This document shows, in pieces, positions 5,738-12,093 of a DNA stretch of 12,093 nucleotides. The DNA comes from an uncultured Bacilli bacterium. GTDB taxonomy: Bacteria > Bacillota_I > Bacilli_A > RF39 > UBA660. Position 1 is the first letter of the stretch. Each line of letters begins with the position of its first letter. The notes beneath the pieces were generated by a model, which searched no databases, was not told where the DNA came from, and saw nothing but the letters and a program-made list of their open reading frames with translations. The position numbers and the translations under genes were made by a program. The DNA is taken from positions 1-12,093 of the forward strand of contig CANQKK010000013.1 of assembly GCA_947624475.1 (NCBI GenBank). Reading direction: 5' to 3'.

Positions 5738-7015
5738 GTGCTTAAGAAAAGAAAAAAGGTAAAGAATAAAGATAAAATAAAGAAAAATAATAAATTTAAA
5801 GATAAATTAAAAAGCATGAGATTATCTCATGAAAAGAAAAAAGATACTTTTACAACGAAGGAAGTTTTGGCAGTAATGTTCTTTTCACTTGGAATAGGTT
5901 TTTTAATGTGCTTTGGTTCTGTTAGTTTGTTTACTGGTAATAATTATATTGCAGTACTTAAAGATTTGGATAAAGTAGTAGATACATATTACGCTATTGT
6001 CGATAATTATTATGGTGATTTAGATAAGGATACTTTAATTGATGGTGCTGTCGAAGGGATGATTTCTTCGGTTGGAGATTCTTATACTAGTTATTCAAAT
6101 ATCGATGATACTAACTCTTTTGATGAGACGATAAATGGTAGTTACGAGGGAATAGGATGTAGTATAGTTACTTATTCTGATAATAAAATTGTGGTTATTG
6201 ATGTGTTTGATAATTCTCCTGCGAGTAAAGCGGGTTTGAAAATTGGAGATGTTGTTATTAAAGTAGATGGACAAAGTTATTTGGATAAAAATGGTGATGA
6301 TGTTTCTAATTATATAAAAGATAGTGGAAAAGATAAAATCGTCTTGACAGTTTTACGGGATGATGAAGAAAAGGATGTTACAATTAACTTGAGTAAAGTT
6401 GAGATTCCTTATGTTACAGGGAAATTGTTAGAAAAAGATAATAAAAAAATAGGATATATCGATGTTGCGTTATTTTCTAGTACGTCTTATAAACAATTTA
6501 AAAAAGAATTGATATCTTTAGAAAAACAAAAAATAGATGGACTTGTTATTGATGTTAGAGGAAATAGTGGAGGATATTTGTCTTCAGTAACCGATATTGC
6601 TAATTTGTTTTTGGAAAAAGGGAAAATAATATATAAGTTAGAAAGTAGTTCGGAAACAGAGAATAAAAAAGATACTACCAAGGAAAAAAGAAATTATAAA
6701 ATTGCTGTTTTAATTGATGAAGATTCGGCTTCGGCTTCGGAGATATTAGCGTCTGCAATTAAAGAAAGTTATGGTGGATTTGTTGTGGGAACTAATAGTT
6801 ATGGTAAGGGAACTGTACAGCAGACAAAGAAGTTACTCGATGGTAGTATGATTAAATATACAACCCAAAAATGGCTTACACCTGATGGTAACTTTATAAA
6901 TGAAGTTGGAGTTACTCCTACTAACAAGGTGGTATTATCAGAAAATTATTATCAAAATCCTTCATATGATACTGATGATCAATTACAAGAAGCATTAAAT
7001 TTATTGATAAAATAG
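5738..7015 (+). CDS. ctpA: S41 family C-terminal processing peptidase (CtpA/CtpB-like)
   Basis: A membrane-anchored serine protease acting outside the cell on protein C-termini; in Bacillus relatives it cleaves regulatory or wall-associated proteins. The 425 residues start with a very Lys-rich cytoplasmic tail (1-40) and a membrane anchor (about 43-66). A helical dimerisation part follows (about 70-125), then a PDZ domain (about 130-220, with EGIGCSI and NSPASKAGLKIGD). The protease core contains LVIDVRGNSGG (269-279), catalytic S332 in SASASEIL, K357 in NSYGKGT, and Q361, spaced as in E. coli Tsp. It ends WLTPDGNFINEVGVTP and has no peptidoglycan-binding domain, unlike some family members. 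The start is GTG 5738: GGAGATGG (5726-5733) fits it, and the ATG at 5730 is out of frame. It leads a three-gene envelope cluster. Confidence 0.93.
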   Translation: MLKKRKKVKNKDKIKKNNKFKDKLKSMRLSHEKKKDTFTTKEVLAVMFFSLGIGFLMCFGSVSLFTGNNYIAVLKDLDKVVDTYYAIVDNYYGDLDKDTLIDGAVEGMISSVGDSYTSYSNIDDTNSFDETINGSYEGIGCSIVTYSDNKIVVIDVFDNSPASKAGLKIGDVVIKVDGQSYLDKNGDDVSNYIKDSGKDKIVLTVLRDDEEKDVTINLSKVEIPYVTGKLLEKDNKKIGYIDVALFSSTSYKQFKKELISLEKQKIDGLVIDVRGNSGGYLSSVTDIANLFLEKGKIIYKLESSSETENKKDTTKEKRNYKIAVLIDEDSASASEILASAIKESYGGFVVGTNSYGKGTVQQTKKLLDGSMIKYTTQKWLTPDGNFINEVGVTPTNKVVLSENYYQNPSYDTDDQLQEALNLLIK

Positions 7016-7035
7016 TATTAATATACTATTTTTTT
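7009..7035 (+). terminator. Hairpin with U tract after ctpA (terminator or attenuator)
   Basis: Perfect 10-bp stem (7009-7018 with 7023-7032), TAAT loop, T run through 7035. The ctpA stop (7013-7015) lies in the left arm. The next start codon is only 24 nt away and has no clear promoter, so partial read-through may set the level of the downstream genes. Confidence 0.6.
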
Positions 7036-7058
7036 AATATAATATATTGGTGATGTAG

Positions 7059-7484
7059 ATGGTTATTAAATATACTGAAAAGGAAAAAGAATTGCTTGCT
7101 AGACTCATGCGTGCTGAGGCGGTAGGAGAAGGAGATCTCGGAATGTTGATGGTCGGTAATGTGGGAGTTAATAGAGTACTTGCTGATTGTCTTACTTTTA
7201 AAGATATAAGATCTATTTCTGAAATGATTTATCAAAATCCGGGAGGTTTTTCTGGAACTAGGAGTTCACTTTTTTATGGTAATCCAACCGACTTGGAGAT
7301 GTCGCTAGCGGAAAGAGTAATAAGAGGGGAATATTATTATCCTGCTACTAATGCTCTGTGGTTTTATGCACCTAAGTCAGGAACGGCTTGTAGTAGTACT
7401 TGGTGGGATCAGGAATTTGCTGGTAAATATAAAAATCATTGTTTTTATCAACCAGAGGAAGGACTTTGTAAGGAAATACATTGA
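7059..7484 (+). CDS. Cell wall hydrolase, SleB/CwlJ family
   Basis: Hydrolase_2 (PF07486) enzymes cut peptidoglycan glycan strands and open the spore cortex during germination. The 141 residues are essentially one catalytic domain with no signal peptide or peptidoglycan-binding domain, the layout of CwlJ (about 140 residues) rather than the secreted SleB. The N-terminal motif LLARLMRAEAVGEG (12-25) includes E20, the candidate catalytic glutamate, followed by VGNVGVNRV. The GTRSSLF segment and the aromatic ATNALWFYAP segment (about 96-105) are also typical. GGTGAT (7049-7054) precedes the ATG. Its TGA overlaps the next ATG by one base. It suggests a spore former or descendant of one, but non-sporulating bacteria also carry this fold, and how a signal-less enzyme reaches the wall is unclear. 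Confidence 0.86.
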   Translation: MVIKYTEKEKELLARLMRAEAVGEGDLGMLMVGNVGVNRVLADCLTFKDIRSISEMIYQNPGGFSGTRSSLFYGNPTDLEMSLAERVIRGEYYYPATNALWFYAPKSGTACSSTWWDQEFAGKYKNHCFYQPEEGLCKEIH

Positions 7485-8290
7485 TGAAAAATTTTTTGAA
7501 AGGTTTTGTAGTAGGGGTTGGAAAAATAATACCTGGTGTGTCGGGAGCAGTTCTTGCGATAATAATGGGGATATATGATACATCATTGTATTATATTAAT
7601 AATTTTAAGCAAAATAAGAGAAAAAGTATAAAATATTTATTGCCAATTGCTTTGGGAATTATTGTATCGATAATTATATTTAGTAAAATAATTGATTATA
7701 CACTTAGTAAATATTATTTGATGACAATGCTTTTCTTTGTAGGTCTGATAATTGGAGGTATTTCTTTTATAAGTAAAAAGGTCAATAAGAAAAATTATTA
7801 TGTTACTTTTATAACTTTAGTTATCTTCTTTGCTATATCAATTACTAATGTTAATAATGTTTATATTTTAAAGGGTGGAATTTCTGATCTGTTAATCTTT
7901 ATTTTTTCGGGATTTGCAGAAGCTGTTGGAACAGTTGTTCCCGGTATTAGTAGTACGGCTCTTCTTTTAATAATTGGAACATATAATAGTATTATTTCTT
8001 CGATTAGTAACATAACTAATATTTCGATGATTTTACTTAATTTAAAAATATTACTTCCTTTTAGTATTGGTTTTATATTGGGGATTTTTGTAGTTGTTAA
8101 AGTGTTAAATATTTTGTTTACTAGATATGAAAAAAAGACTTATAGTTTTATCTTAGGTGTTTTATTATCTAGCGTTCTTCTTCTTACTATTCAGTCTTTT
8201 CAAAAAAGTTTTACAACATTGGATTTTGTTTTAGGTATTGTTTTAATGGTACTTGGTATATTTATTTCAAGTAGTATGGAAAAAAAATAA
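7484..8290 (+). CDS. popT: DUF368 family polyprenyl-phosphate transporter (PopT)
   Basis: DUF368 proteins were identified as flippases that return undecaprenyl phosphate, the lipid carrier of wall synthesis, across the membrane. The 268-residue protein has about eight hydrophobic segments. It shows the family's two internally repeated motifs: GFVVGVGKIIPGVSGAVLA near 7-25 and GFAEAVGTVVPGISSTALL near 143-161. It is tightly coupled to the hydrolase gene (TGATG, one-base overlap) with AAGGA at 7470-7474. An in-frame TTG at 7481 is an alternative start. Sitting with a wall hydrolase and a processing protease fits a wall-turnover role. Expression is expected to depend on transcription passing the hairpin at 7009-7035. 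Confidence 0.88.
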   Translation: MKNFLKGFVVGVGKIIPGVSGAVLAIIMGIYDTSLYYINNFKQNKRKSIKYLLPIALGIIVSIIIFSKIIDYTLSKYYLMTMLFFVGLIIGGISFISKKVNKKNYYVTFITLVIFFAISITNVNNVYILKGGISDLLIFIFSGFAEAVGTVVPGISSTALLLIIGTYNSIISSISNITNISMILLNLKILLPFSIGFILGIFVVVKVLNILFTRYEKKTYSFILGVLLSSVLLLTIQSFQKSFTTLDFVLGIVLMVLGIFISSSMEKK

Positions 8291-8292
8291 AA

Positions 8293-8316
8293 AAGCCTTT
8301 AATTAAGGCTTATTTT
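8293..8316. terminator. Bidirectional terminator between popT and the tRNA cluster
   Basis: AAGCCTT/AAGGCTT stem (8293-8299 with 8305-8311). On the minus strand a six-T run follows, serving the tRNA genes; on the plus strand TATTTTA follows, serving popT less strongly. Confidence 0.7.
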
Positions 8317-8322
8317 AATAAT

Positions 8323-8399
8323 TGGTGACCCGTACGGGATTTGAACCCATGAATGCATGCGTGAAAGGCATGTGTGTTGAACCACTTCACCAACGGGCC
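8323..8399 (-). tRNA. tRNA-Glu (anticodon TTC)
   Basis: Seven-bp acceptor stem GGCCCGT with ACGGGTC (one G-U), discriminator A and encoded CCA. The anticodon stem is CATGC/GCATG with loop CTTTCAC, giving TTC. The T-loop reads TTCAAAT. Length is 77 nt. It is last in the cotranscribed Ile-Glu pair. Confidence 0.95.
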
Positions 8400-8405
8400 A
8401 AAAAA

Positions 8406-8482
<77 letters not shown>

Positions 8483-8500
8483 ATTTTTCTCTGCCTCTAC

Positions 8501-8529
8501 ATTATATCATAGATGAAAAAAATTGACAA
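8501..8529 (-). promoter_or_regulatory. Promoter of the tRNA-Ile/tRNA-Glu pair
   Basis: Minus strand TTGTCA (8529-8524), 17-bp spacer, TATAAT (8506-8501), ending 18 nt before the tRNA-Ile 5' end. Confidence 0.75.
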
Positions 8530-8554
8530 GTACTTTTATCGAAAACATAAAAAA

Positions 8555-8630
8555 TGGTGTCCCCTTAGGGATTCGAACCCTAGACCCACTGATTAAGAGT
8601 CAGTTGCTCTACCAACTGAGCTAAGGAGAC
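8555..8630 (-). tRNA. tRNA-Lys (anticodon CTT)
   Basis: Acceptor GTCTCCT pairs with AGGGGAC (one U-G), then A-CCA, encoded. The anticodon loop CTCTTAA gives CTT. T-loop TTCGAAT and D-arm AGCTCAGTTGGTAGAGC are canonical. The separate promoter of the Ile-Glu pair lies just downstream, with no clear terminator between. Confidence 0.95.
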
Positions 8631-8649
8631 ATAACCAAGTACAGTTAAT

Positions 8650-8677
8650 ATTATATCATATTTTTCTTATTTGTGAA
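8650..8677 (-). promoter_or_regulatory. Promoter of tRNA-Lys
   Basis: Minus strand TTCACA (8677-8672), 16-bp spacer, TATAAT (8655-8650), 19 nt before the tRNA. Confidence 0.6.
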
Positions 8678-8774
8678 TACCTAAAATGAAAAAAAATATT
8701 TTTTTTACTTTTTGTAATCGTGGATAATATTTTCTAAGTAATTTATTTGTCATTTGAAGGAGGTATTATATACT

Positions 8775-8858
8775 ATGACAAATTATTGTCATCCATTATA
8801 TGAAGATAGAAAAAATATTGAAAAAGATTTTAAAATGTGGTATTCTTATCTTAGTTAA
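8775..8858 (+). CDS. Small protein, 27 aa, unknown
   Basis: A 27-codon frame with a near-perfect AAGGAGG (8757-8763) 11 nt before its ATG. It reads MTNYCHPLYEDRKNIEKDF and ends MWYSYLS: polar, aromatic, with a Cys-His pair near the front. It is separated from the next small gene by 17 nt, which has its own AGGAGG. The two strong ribosome sites in a row argue for real translation. I recognise no family; a small spore, envelope or regulatory peptide are all possible. Confidence 0.5.
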   Translation: MTNYCHPLYEDRKNIEKDFKMWYSYLS

Positions 8859-8875
8859 TAGGAGGATATGATACG

Positions 8876-9016
8876 GTGAAAAAAGAAAATAGTGTTAAGA
8901 AGAATGAAGAAAAAAAGAAAAGTTCTATAAATATACCTTTTGCTTGTATATATTTTGGTATGTTATTTTTCGTGTTTGCAATGTTGATATATTTACTTTC
9001 GGAATATGCATTTTAA
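8876..9016 (+). CDS. Small single-pass membrane protein, 46 aa, unknown
   Basis: A 46-codon frame from GTG, preceded by AGGAGG (8860-8865) 10 nt away. The first 18 residues are dominated by Lys and Glu (KKENSVKKNEEKKKSS). They are followed by one membrane helix (about 20-42, with CIYFGMLFFVFAMLIYLL) and a short tail SEYAF. The positive-inside rule predicts a cytoplasmic N-terminus. The ATG at 8868 is out of frame and stops after three codons. It follows the 27-residue gene and may form an operon with it and perhaps with the membrane protein at 9119. Confidence 0.6.
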   Translation: MKKENSVKKNEEKKKSSINIPFACIYFGMLFFVFAMLIYLLSEYAF

Positions 9017-9046
9017 ATATGAAAATATTTTCTACTTATTGTTAAT

Positions 9047-9070
9047 AATTTTAGTTCGCTTACTAAAATT
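9047..9070 (+). repeat. Inverted repeat before the YjdF-like gene
   Basis: Perfect 9-bp stem (9047-9055 with 9062-9070), loop TCGCTT, but no U run after it. It may be a weak terminator, an RNA-stabilising hairpin or an operator between the small genes and the gene at 9119. Confidence 0.4.
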
Positions 9071-9118
9071 ACTGATATTGAAAAATGGTTTTGAATATAC
9101 TTACTTAGGTGAGTACAT

Positions 9119-9778
9119 ATGATAAATAAAATATTAGAGTTTATTAAAGTGGTAGTTACTATATTGTGCTTGATATTTTTGGTACTAGGGGAACTTACTA
9201 CTTTTTTTACTTTACTTGTAACTCTATTTTTTCTATGTGTTTCTTTGAGGTTACAAAAAAAGATAGGGTATTCTGATGGAATTGAAATACTTATCTTTTT
9301 ATTTATTTTAATGACTGAAGTTTTAGGACAAATTTTTCGTTTTTATGTTAGAGTATCTTATTTTGATATTATTATTCATGCTCTTAGTGGTTTTATTGTA
9401 TCGGGGATGTCTTTTTATGTTTTGAAAAAAATTAATAGAAGTTATAGTAGTGCTTTGATTATTGTTTTTTCTTTGATGATGTCGATGGGAATTGCTGCTG
9501 TGTGGGAACTTACTGAATTTGGAATAGATAGAGTTTTTCACGAAGATATGCAAAAGGATAGTATAGTCAAAGAAATTACTTCTTATAAGTTTGCTTTAGA
9601 TGATAAGAGACCTTTAGTAATTAAAGTTGATAAGGTTTTACTTAATGATATAGATTTGACAAAGGAATATGGGGGATATATAGATATTGGACTTTATGAT
9701 ACAATGGGCGATATGTTTTCTGCTTTGATTGGGTCAATAGTATATATTTTAGTTTATAAAAAGAGTGGTGCTATTTGA
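9119..9778 (+). CDS. YjdF/DUF2238-like integral membrane protein
   Basis: A 219-residue polytopic membrane protein of unknown function. Hydrophobic segments lie at about 8-28, 27-43, 56-75, 82-101, 110-129 and 195-213. Conserved polar residues inside the membrane part match the DUF2238/YjdF layout: D83 and H87 in YFDIIIHALSGF, W129-E130 with E133 in VWELTEFGID, and D194-x-x-G-D198 in YDTMGDMFSAL. They could bind a metal or a polar substrate. Between the WE and D-GD motifs lies a soluble insertion of about 50 residues (142-191) that seems longer than usual. AGGTGAG (9107-9113) is 5 nt from the ATG. Its last eight bases overlap the end of the convergent minus-strand gene. Confidence 0.65.
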   Translation: MINKILEFIKVVVTILCLIFLVLGELTTFFTLLVTLFFLCVSLRLQKKIGYSDGIEILIFLFILMTEVLGQIFRFYVRVSYFDIIIHALSGFIVSGMSFYVLKKINRSYSSALIIVFSLMMSMGIAAVWELTEFGIDRVFHEDMQKDSIVKEITSYKFALDDKRPLVIKVDKVLLNDIDLTKEYGGYIDIGLYDTMGDMFSALIGSIVYILVYKKSGAI

Positions 9779-9788
9779 TAGCATCACT
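9764..9788 (-). terminator. Terminator overlapping the two convergent stop codons
   Basis: An 11-bp stem (9764-9774 with 9778-9788, one G-U pair) with a TTG loop. On the minus strand CTCTTTTTAT follows, a proper U tract for the transglutaminase-like gene; the plus side has none. The TGA at 9776-9778 spans the loop and right arm, and the minus-strand TAG (9773-9771) is in the other arm. Confidence 0.65.
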
Positions 9789-10721
9789 ATAGATATTTTG
9801 ATTAAAGTTATGAGTACCATCATTTATTTTTTTAAGGGTACTATTAGTTATGAGAAAGTAAGTATCTCTTCCGATGTTTAAATCACTAATTGGGTCATCC
9901 CAAGTTAAATCTAAGTGATACCATGTACCATCTAAATAAACAAGGTTCCATATGTGTTCATCATTACTTATCTTATGATTGATTATATTCATTTTGTTTA
10001 AGAAAATGGCCATGGCGTCAGCATAACCGTTACATGTTCCATATCCTTCGATTAAAACTCCATAAGCGGTATTAGATTTGTATGTATCATCATCTTTGTT
10101 ATAATATTTTAATTTATCATATTCGGTATTGTTGATAATATAGTCGTGAATGACTCTAATTTTTTCTTTAGTTGGCATGCTATTAGTGATATTTTCACTG
10201 ATTACTTTGTCAACTACTTTATTAATTTCTTTTATTTCTTGATCGGTATATATTTTGTTTATTGTAATTCCTATTTTATATTGACTTCCATAGTTTAATT
10301 TAATATTGTTAGAACTATTATAAGGGTGAACATAATTATTTAAATTCGCTATAATTTCTTTGAACTCTTTACCATCGTTTGCCGTCATCATTTTAATATC
10401 ATCTAAATATGTAGTATAAGAACTATCGATATATCTTTCGGTTTCTTTTATACCACTATTTAGGGCAAAATAAACAAAATTTATGAGGTTATTTCGATTT
10501 TTAATAGTCGTATCTGTGTAATTTTTAGCATAATCAAAATCGTAGTCTAAGTAATATTCATTTATTTCGGCTTTAGAATATTTTTTATCGATGGTATATT
10601 CGTAATACTTGTTTATAATATCATCTTTTTTGACAGCACAAAAAATAATCAATATAACTGATAAAAAGCCCGTTATTAATATTGTAACACTGTTTTTATT
10701 ATTTTTAATCACACATACCAC
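9771..10721 (-). CDS. Membrane-anchored transglutaminase-like domain protein
   Basis: The 316-residue protein has a short positive N-terminus and a hydrophobic signal or anchor (about 11-30), so the rest should lie outside the cell. A helical, polar middle (31-180) matches nothing I recognise. The C-terminal part is a transglutaminase/protease-like fold (PF01841 type) with an apparent Cys-His-Asp triad: C230 in GYGTCNGYADA, H256 in DEHIWNLVYLDG and D271 in YHLDLTWDDP. Bacterial members act as proteases, transamidases or wall-associated enzymes; the substrate here is unknown. AGAGGTGG is only a few bases from the ATG; a GTG two codons in (10713-10715) is better spaced, so the protein may begin there. 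It is transcribed against its neighbours and overlaps the convergent gene by 8 nt. Confidence 0.85.
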   Translation of the reverse strand: MVCVIKNNKNSVTILITGFLSVILIIFCAVKKDDIINKYYEYTIDKKYSKAEINEYYLDYDFDYAKNYTDTTIKNRNNLINFVYFALNSGIKETERYIDSSYTTYLDDIKMMTANDGKEFKEIIANLNNYVHPYNSSNNIKLNYGSQYKIGITINKIYTDQEIKEINKVVDKVISENITNSMPTKEKIRVIHDYIINNTEYDKLKYYNKDDDTYKSNTAYGVLIEGYGTCNGYADAMAIFLNKMNIINHKISNDEHIWNLVYLDGTWYHLDLTWDDPISDLNIGRDTYFLITNSTLKKINDGTHNFNQNIYSDAIK

Positions 10722-10731
10722 CTCTAAATTT

Positions 10732-10760
10732 ATTATATCATTTAAGGGTAACCTCGTAAA
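10732..10760 (-). promoter_or_regulatory. Promoter of the transglutaminase-like gene
   Basis: Minus strand TTTACG (10760-10755), 17-bp spacer, TATAAT (10737-10732), 10 nt before the ribosome binding region, giving a short leader. Confidence 0.55.
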
Positions 10761-10872
10761 GTTAATTTTGAATATTTATTTGATTTTTGAAAATATTGGT
10801 TATGTTAATTGTTATAATAAATATATTTTGTAATATGAAATGTAAAGTTTTGTGTTTAGTTAAATATTAAAA

Positions 10873-10901
10873 TTGACAAAGGTAGGTGTCGATATTATAA
10901 T
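10873..10901 (+). promoter_or_regulatory. Consensus promoter of the FIST gene
   Basis: TTGACA (10873-10878), 17-bp spacer, TATAAT (10896-10901): perfect match to the housekeeping sigma consensus. The predicted start is near 10908. Confidence 0.9.
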
Positions 10902-10910
10902 TTATTTAGA

Positions 10911-10928
10911 AGATAGGTATTTCTATCT
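10911..10928 (+). promoter_or_regulatory. 5' leader hairpin before the FIST ribosome site
   Basis: AGATAG/CTATCT stem of 6 bp with a 6-base loop at the very 5' end of the predicted transcript, three bases before AAAGGTGG (10931-10938). It could stabilise the mRNA or influence initiation. Confidence 0.4.
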
Positions 10929-10946
10929 AGAAAGGTGGTATTTGTG

Positions 10947-12093
10947 ATGTTTTTCAAAAAAGGAAATCAAGAGATGACAAGAAAAGGACTTGTCACAAAA
11001 GTAGGACATAGTGAAAATAAGAATTCGTTTGAGTCTGGTAGTGAAGCAGCAAGAATGGCAGATTTATGTTGTGCTTCAGTAGGACTTATTTTTACTTCTG
11101 TTGTTCTAGATCAAAAAGAAATTTTGAAAGGAGTTAGAAGTATTGGTGATACTCCGGTAGTTGGATGTACTAGTAGTGCTGCGATATGTACGAATTATGG
11201 ATACTTTAATTCGGAAGATGGTTATACTGGTATCATGTCTTTTGGAGGAGATCTAACAGTTGGCGTTGCCGGTCATGCAAAAGATAAAGATGCTAGAGAA
11301 ATGGGTAGAGAACTTGCTAGAGAAGCAATGAAAAAAGCAGGTAAAAATTGTGCTCCTAATTATTTCTTTATGACTGCTAGTCCAGCGGAAGAAGAATTTT
11401 ATTTAAAGGGAATTGAAGATGTAATTGGAAGAGTCCCTATGTTTGGTGGAAGTGCTGCGGATAATACTGTCGAAGGTAAATGGAGTATTATATGTAATGA
11501 CGAAGTATTTTCTGATGGATGTGCAGTAGCATTTTTCTATACTGATAGTTATATGAAAAATTTATATACAGGAGAATATAAAGAAACTGATAAAGCAGGA
11601 ATTATTACAGAGGTAAAAGGAGATAGAACGTTGGTATCGATAGATGGGGTACCTGCGGTTAAAAAATATTGTGAGTGGACTGGTAAAAATGAAGAAGATG
11701 TAATGGGGGGTAATTTACTTACTGCTACTATCTTTAATCCACTCGGGGTAAAAGATCCTATTGGTAGTGTAACTGCTATTCGTCATCCAATGGCTGCTAA
11801 TGATGATTTATCGATGAATATAGGTGCTAAGTTGGCGGTTAATACTGCTGTTGTACTAATGGAAGGTAGTGCTGATTCGTTAGTTGAGGCTAATCCTAAT
11901 GCTATTAAAAAACTTGATAGTTTAATGGAAGAGGAGGCTCAAAGTTACTTCCTAGTACATTGTGGTGGAAGAAGAGCTGGAATCGATAACCGTATCGATG
12001 AAGTAGTAGATGTTATAAAAGAAAAAGTTGGAGATATTCCATTTATAACAGAATTTACTTTTGGTGAATATGGTTATGAAGATGATGGTAACA
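10947..12093 (+). CDS. FIST domain sensory protein (FIST_N + FIST_C), 3' end outside window
   Basis: FIST proteins are soluble sensory modules thought to bind small ligands, perhaps amino acids, and often occur with signalling domains; here no other domain is visible in the 382 codons present. The FIST_N part covers about residues 15-200: VGHSENKNSFESGSEAA, then VVGCTSSAAICTNYGYF, GIMSFGGDLTVGVA, FFMTASPAEEEF, and the glycine-rich RVPMFGGSAADN near 165. FIST_C follows (about 215 onward) with NPLGVKDPIGS and RHPMA, and with LVHCGGRRAGI near 335. No stop is reached, so the end is unknown. AAAGGTGG lies 8 nt from an in-frame GTG (10944) and 11 from the ATG chosen; either could be used. The consensus promoter implies high constitutive transcription. 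No kinase or chemoreceptor gene is visible beside it. Confidence 0.88.
   Translation, partial: MFFKKGNQEMTRKGLVTKVGHSENKNSFESGSEAARMADLCCASVGLIFTSVVLDQKEILKGVRSIGDTPVVGCTSSAAICTNYGYFNSEDGYTGIMSFGGDLTVGVAGHAKDKDAREMGRELAREAMKKAGKNCAPNYFFMTASPAEEEFYLKGIEDVIGRVPMFGGSAADNTVEGKWSIICNDEVFSDGCAVAFFYTDSYMKNLYTGEYKETDKAGIITEVKGDRTLVSIDGVPAVKKYCEWTGKNEEDVMGGNLLTATIFNPLGVKDPIGSVTAIRHPMAANDDLSMNIGAKLAVNTAVVLMEGSADSLVEANPNAIKKLDSLMEEEAQSYFLVHCGGRRAGIDNRIDEVVDVIKEKVGDIPFITEFTFGEYGYEDDGN

Noticed and set aside
7351..7586. Alternative frames on both strands around the cwlJ-popT junction
   Set aside because: They conflict with two genes showing clear family motifs and a TGATG coupling.
10609..10833. Plus-strand frame of 74 codons opposite the transglutaminase-like gene start
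   Set aside because: It overlaps the real gene's coding start and promoter on the other strand and has no ribosome site.

Overview
The window is very AT-rich DNA that looks like a low-GC Firmicute, most likely an uncultured Bacilli or Mollicutes-adjacent lineage. The grounds are strong GGAGG-type ribosome binding sites, TTGACA/TATAAT promoters, a B. subtilis-like tmRNA core, a CwlJ/SleB-type hydrolase and a PopT (DUF368) protein. TGA is used as a stop (for example at 7482-7484 and 9776-9778), so the Mycoplasma code does not apply. I cannot name the species.

Layout. Positions 1-1200 hold the end of an SsuB/TauB-type ABC ATPase whose 5' part looks broken, followed by its intact permease and a hairpin terminator. 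Positions 1200-2060 are gene-poor and contain short reading-frame fragments on both strands that look like decayed genes. Positions 2069-2794 (minus) encode an orphan N-formylglutamate amidohydrolase-like protein. Positions 2904-3339 (minus) carry the tmRNA gene ssrA with promoter and terminator. After a small promoter-driven mini-ORF comes a two-gene operon (3605-5612): an ER/SipW-type signal peptidase and a large membrane-anchored protein with beta-rich repeats and a TasA/camelysin-like tail. Positions 5738-8290 encode an S41 C-terminal processing peptidase, a CwlJ-like wall hydrolase and the undecaprenyl-phosphate translocase family protein PopT. Positions 8323-8630 (minus) hold tRNA-Glu, tRNA-Ile and tRNA-Lys. 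Positions 8775-9778 encode two tiny proteins and a YjdF/DUF2238-like membrane protein. A membrane-anchored transglutaminase-like protein follows on the minus strand (9771-10721). A FIST-domain protein with a consensus promoter runs off the right edge.

How it fits together. Much of the right-hand two thirds concerns the cell envelope: protein export and signal-peptide removal, periplasmic proteolysis, peptidoglycan cleavage, lipid-carrier recycling and a surface transglutaminase-like enzyme. The part most worth following up is the SipW-type peptidase paired with the repeat-containing TasA-like protein, which could be a dedicated secretion and surface-assembly pair. Base composition also changes: coding strands right of about 3600 are clearly G-rich relative to C, while the ABC genes at the left are C-rich relative to G. 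This points to a replication-strand switch, a rearrangement or acquired DNA on the left.
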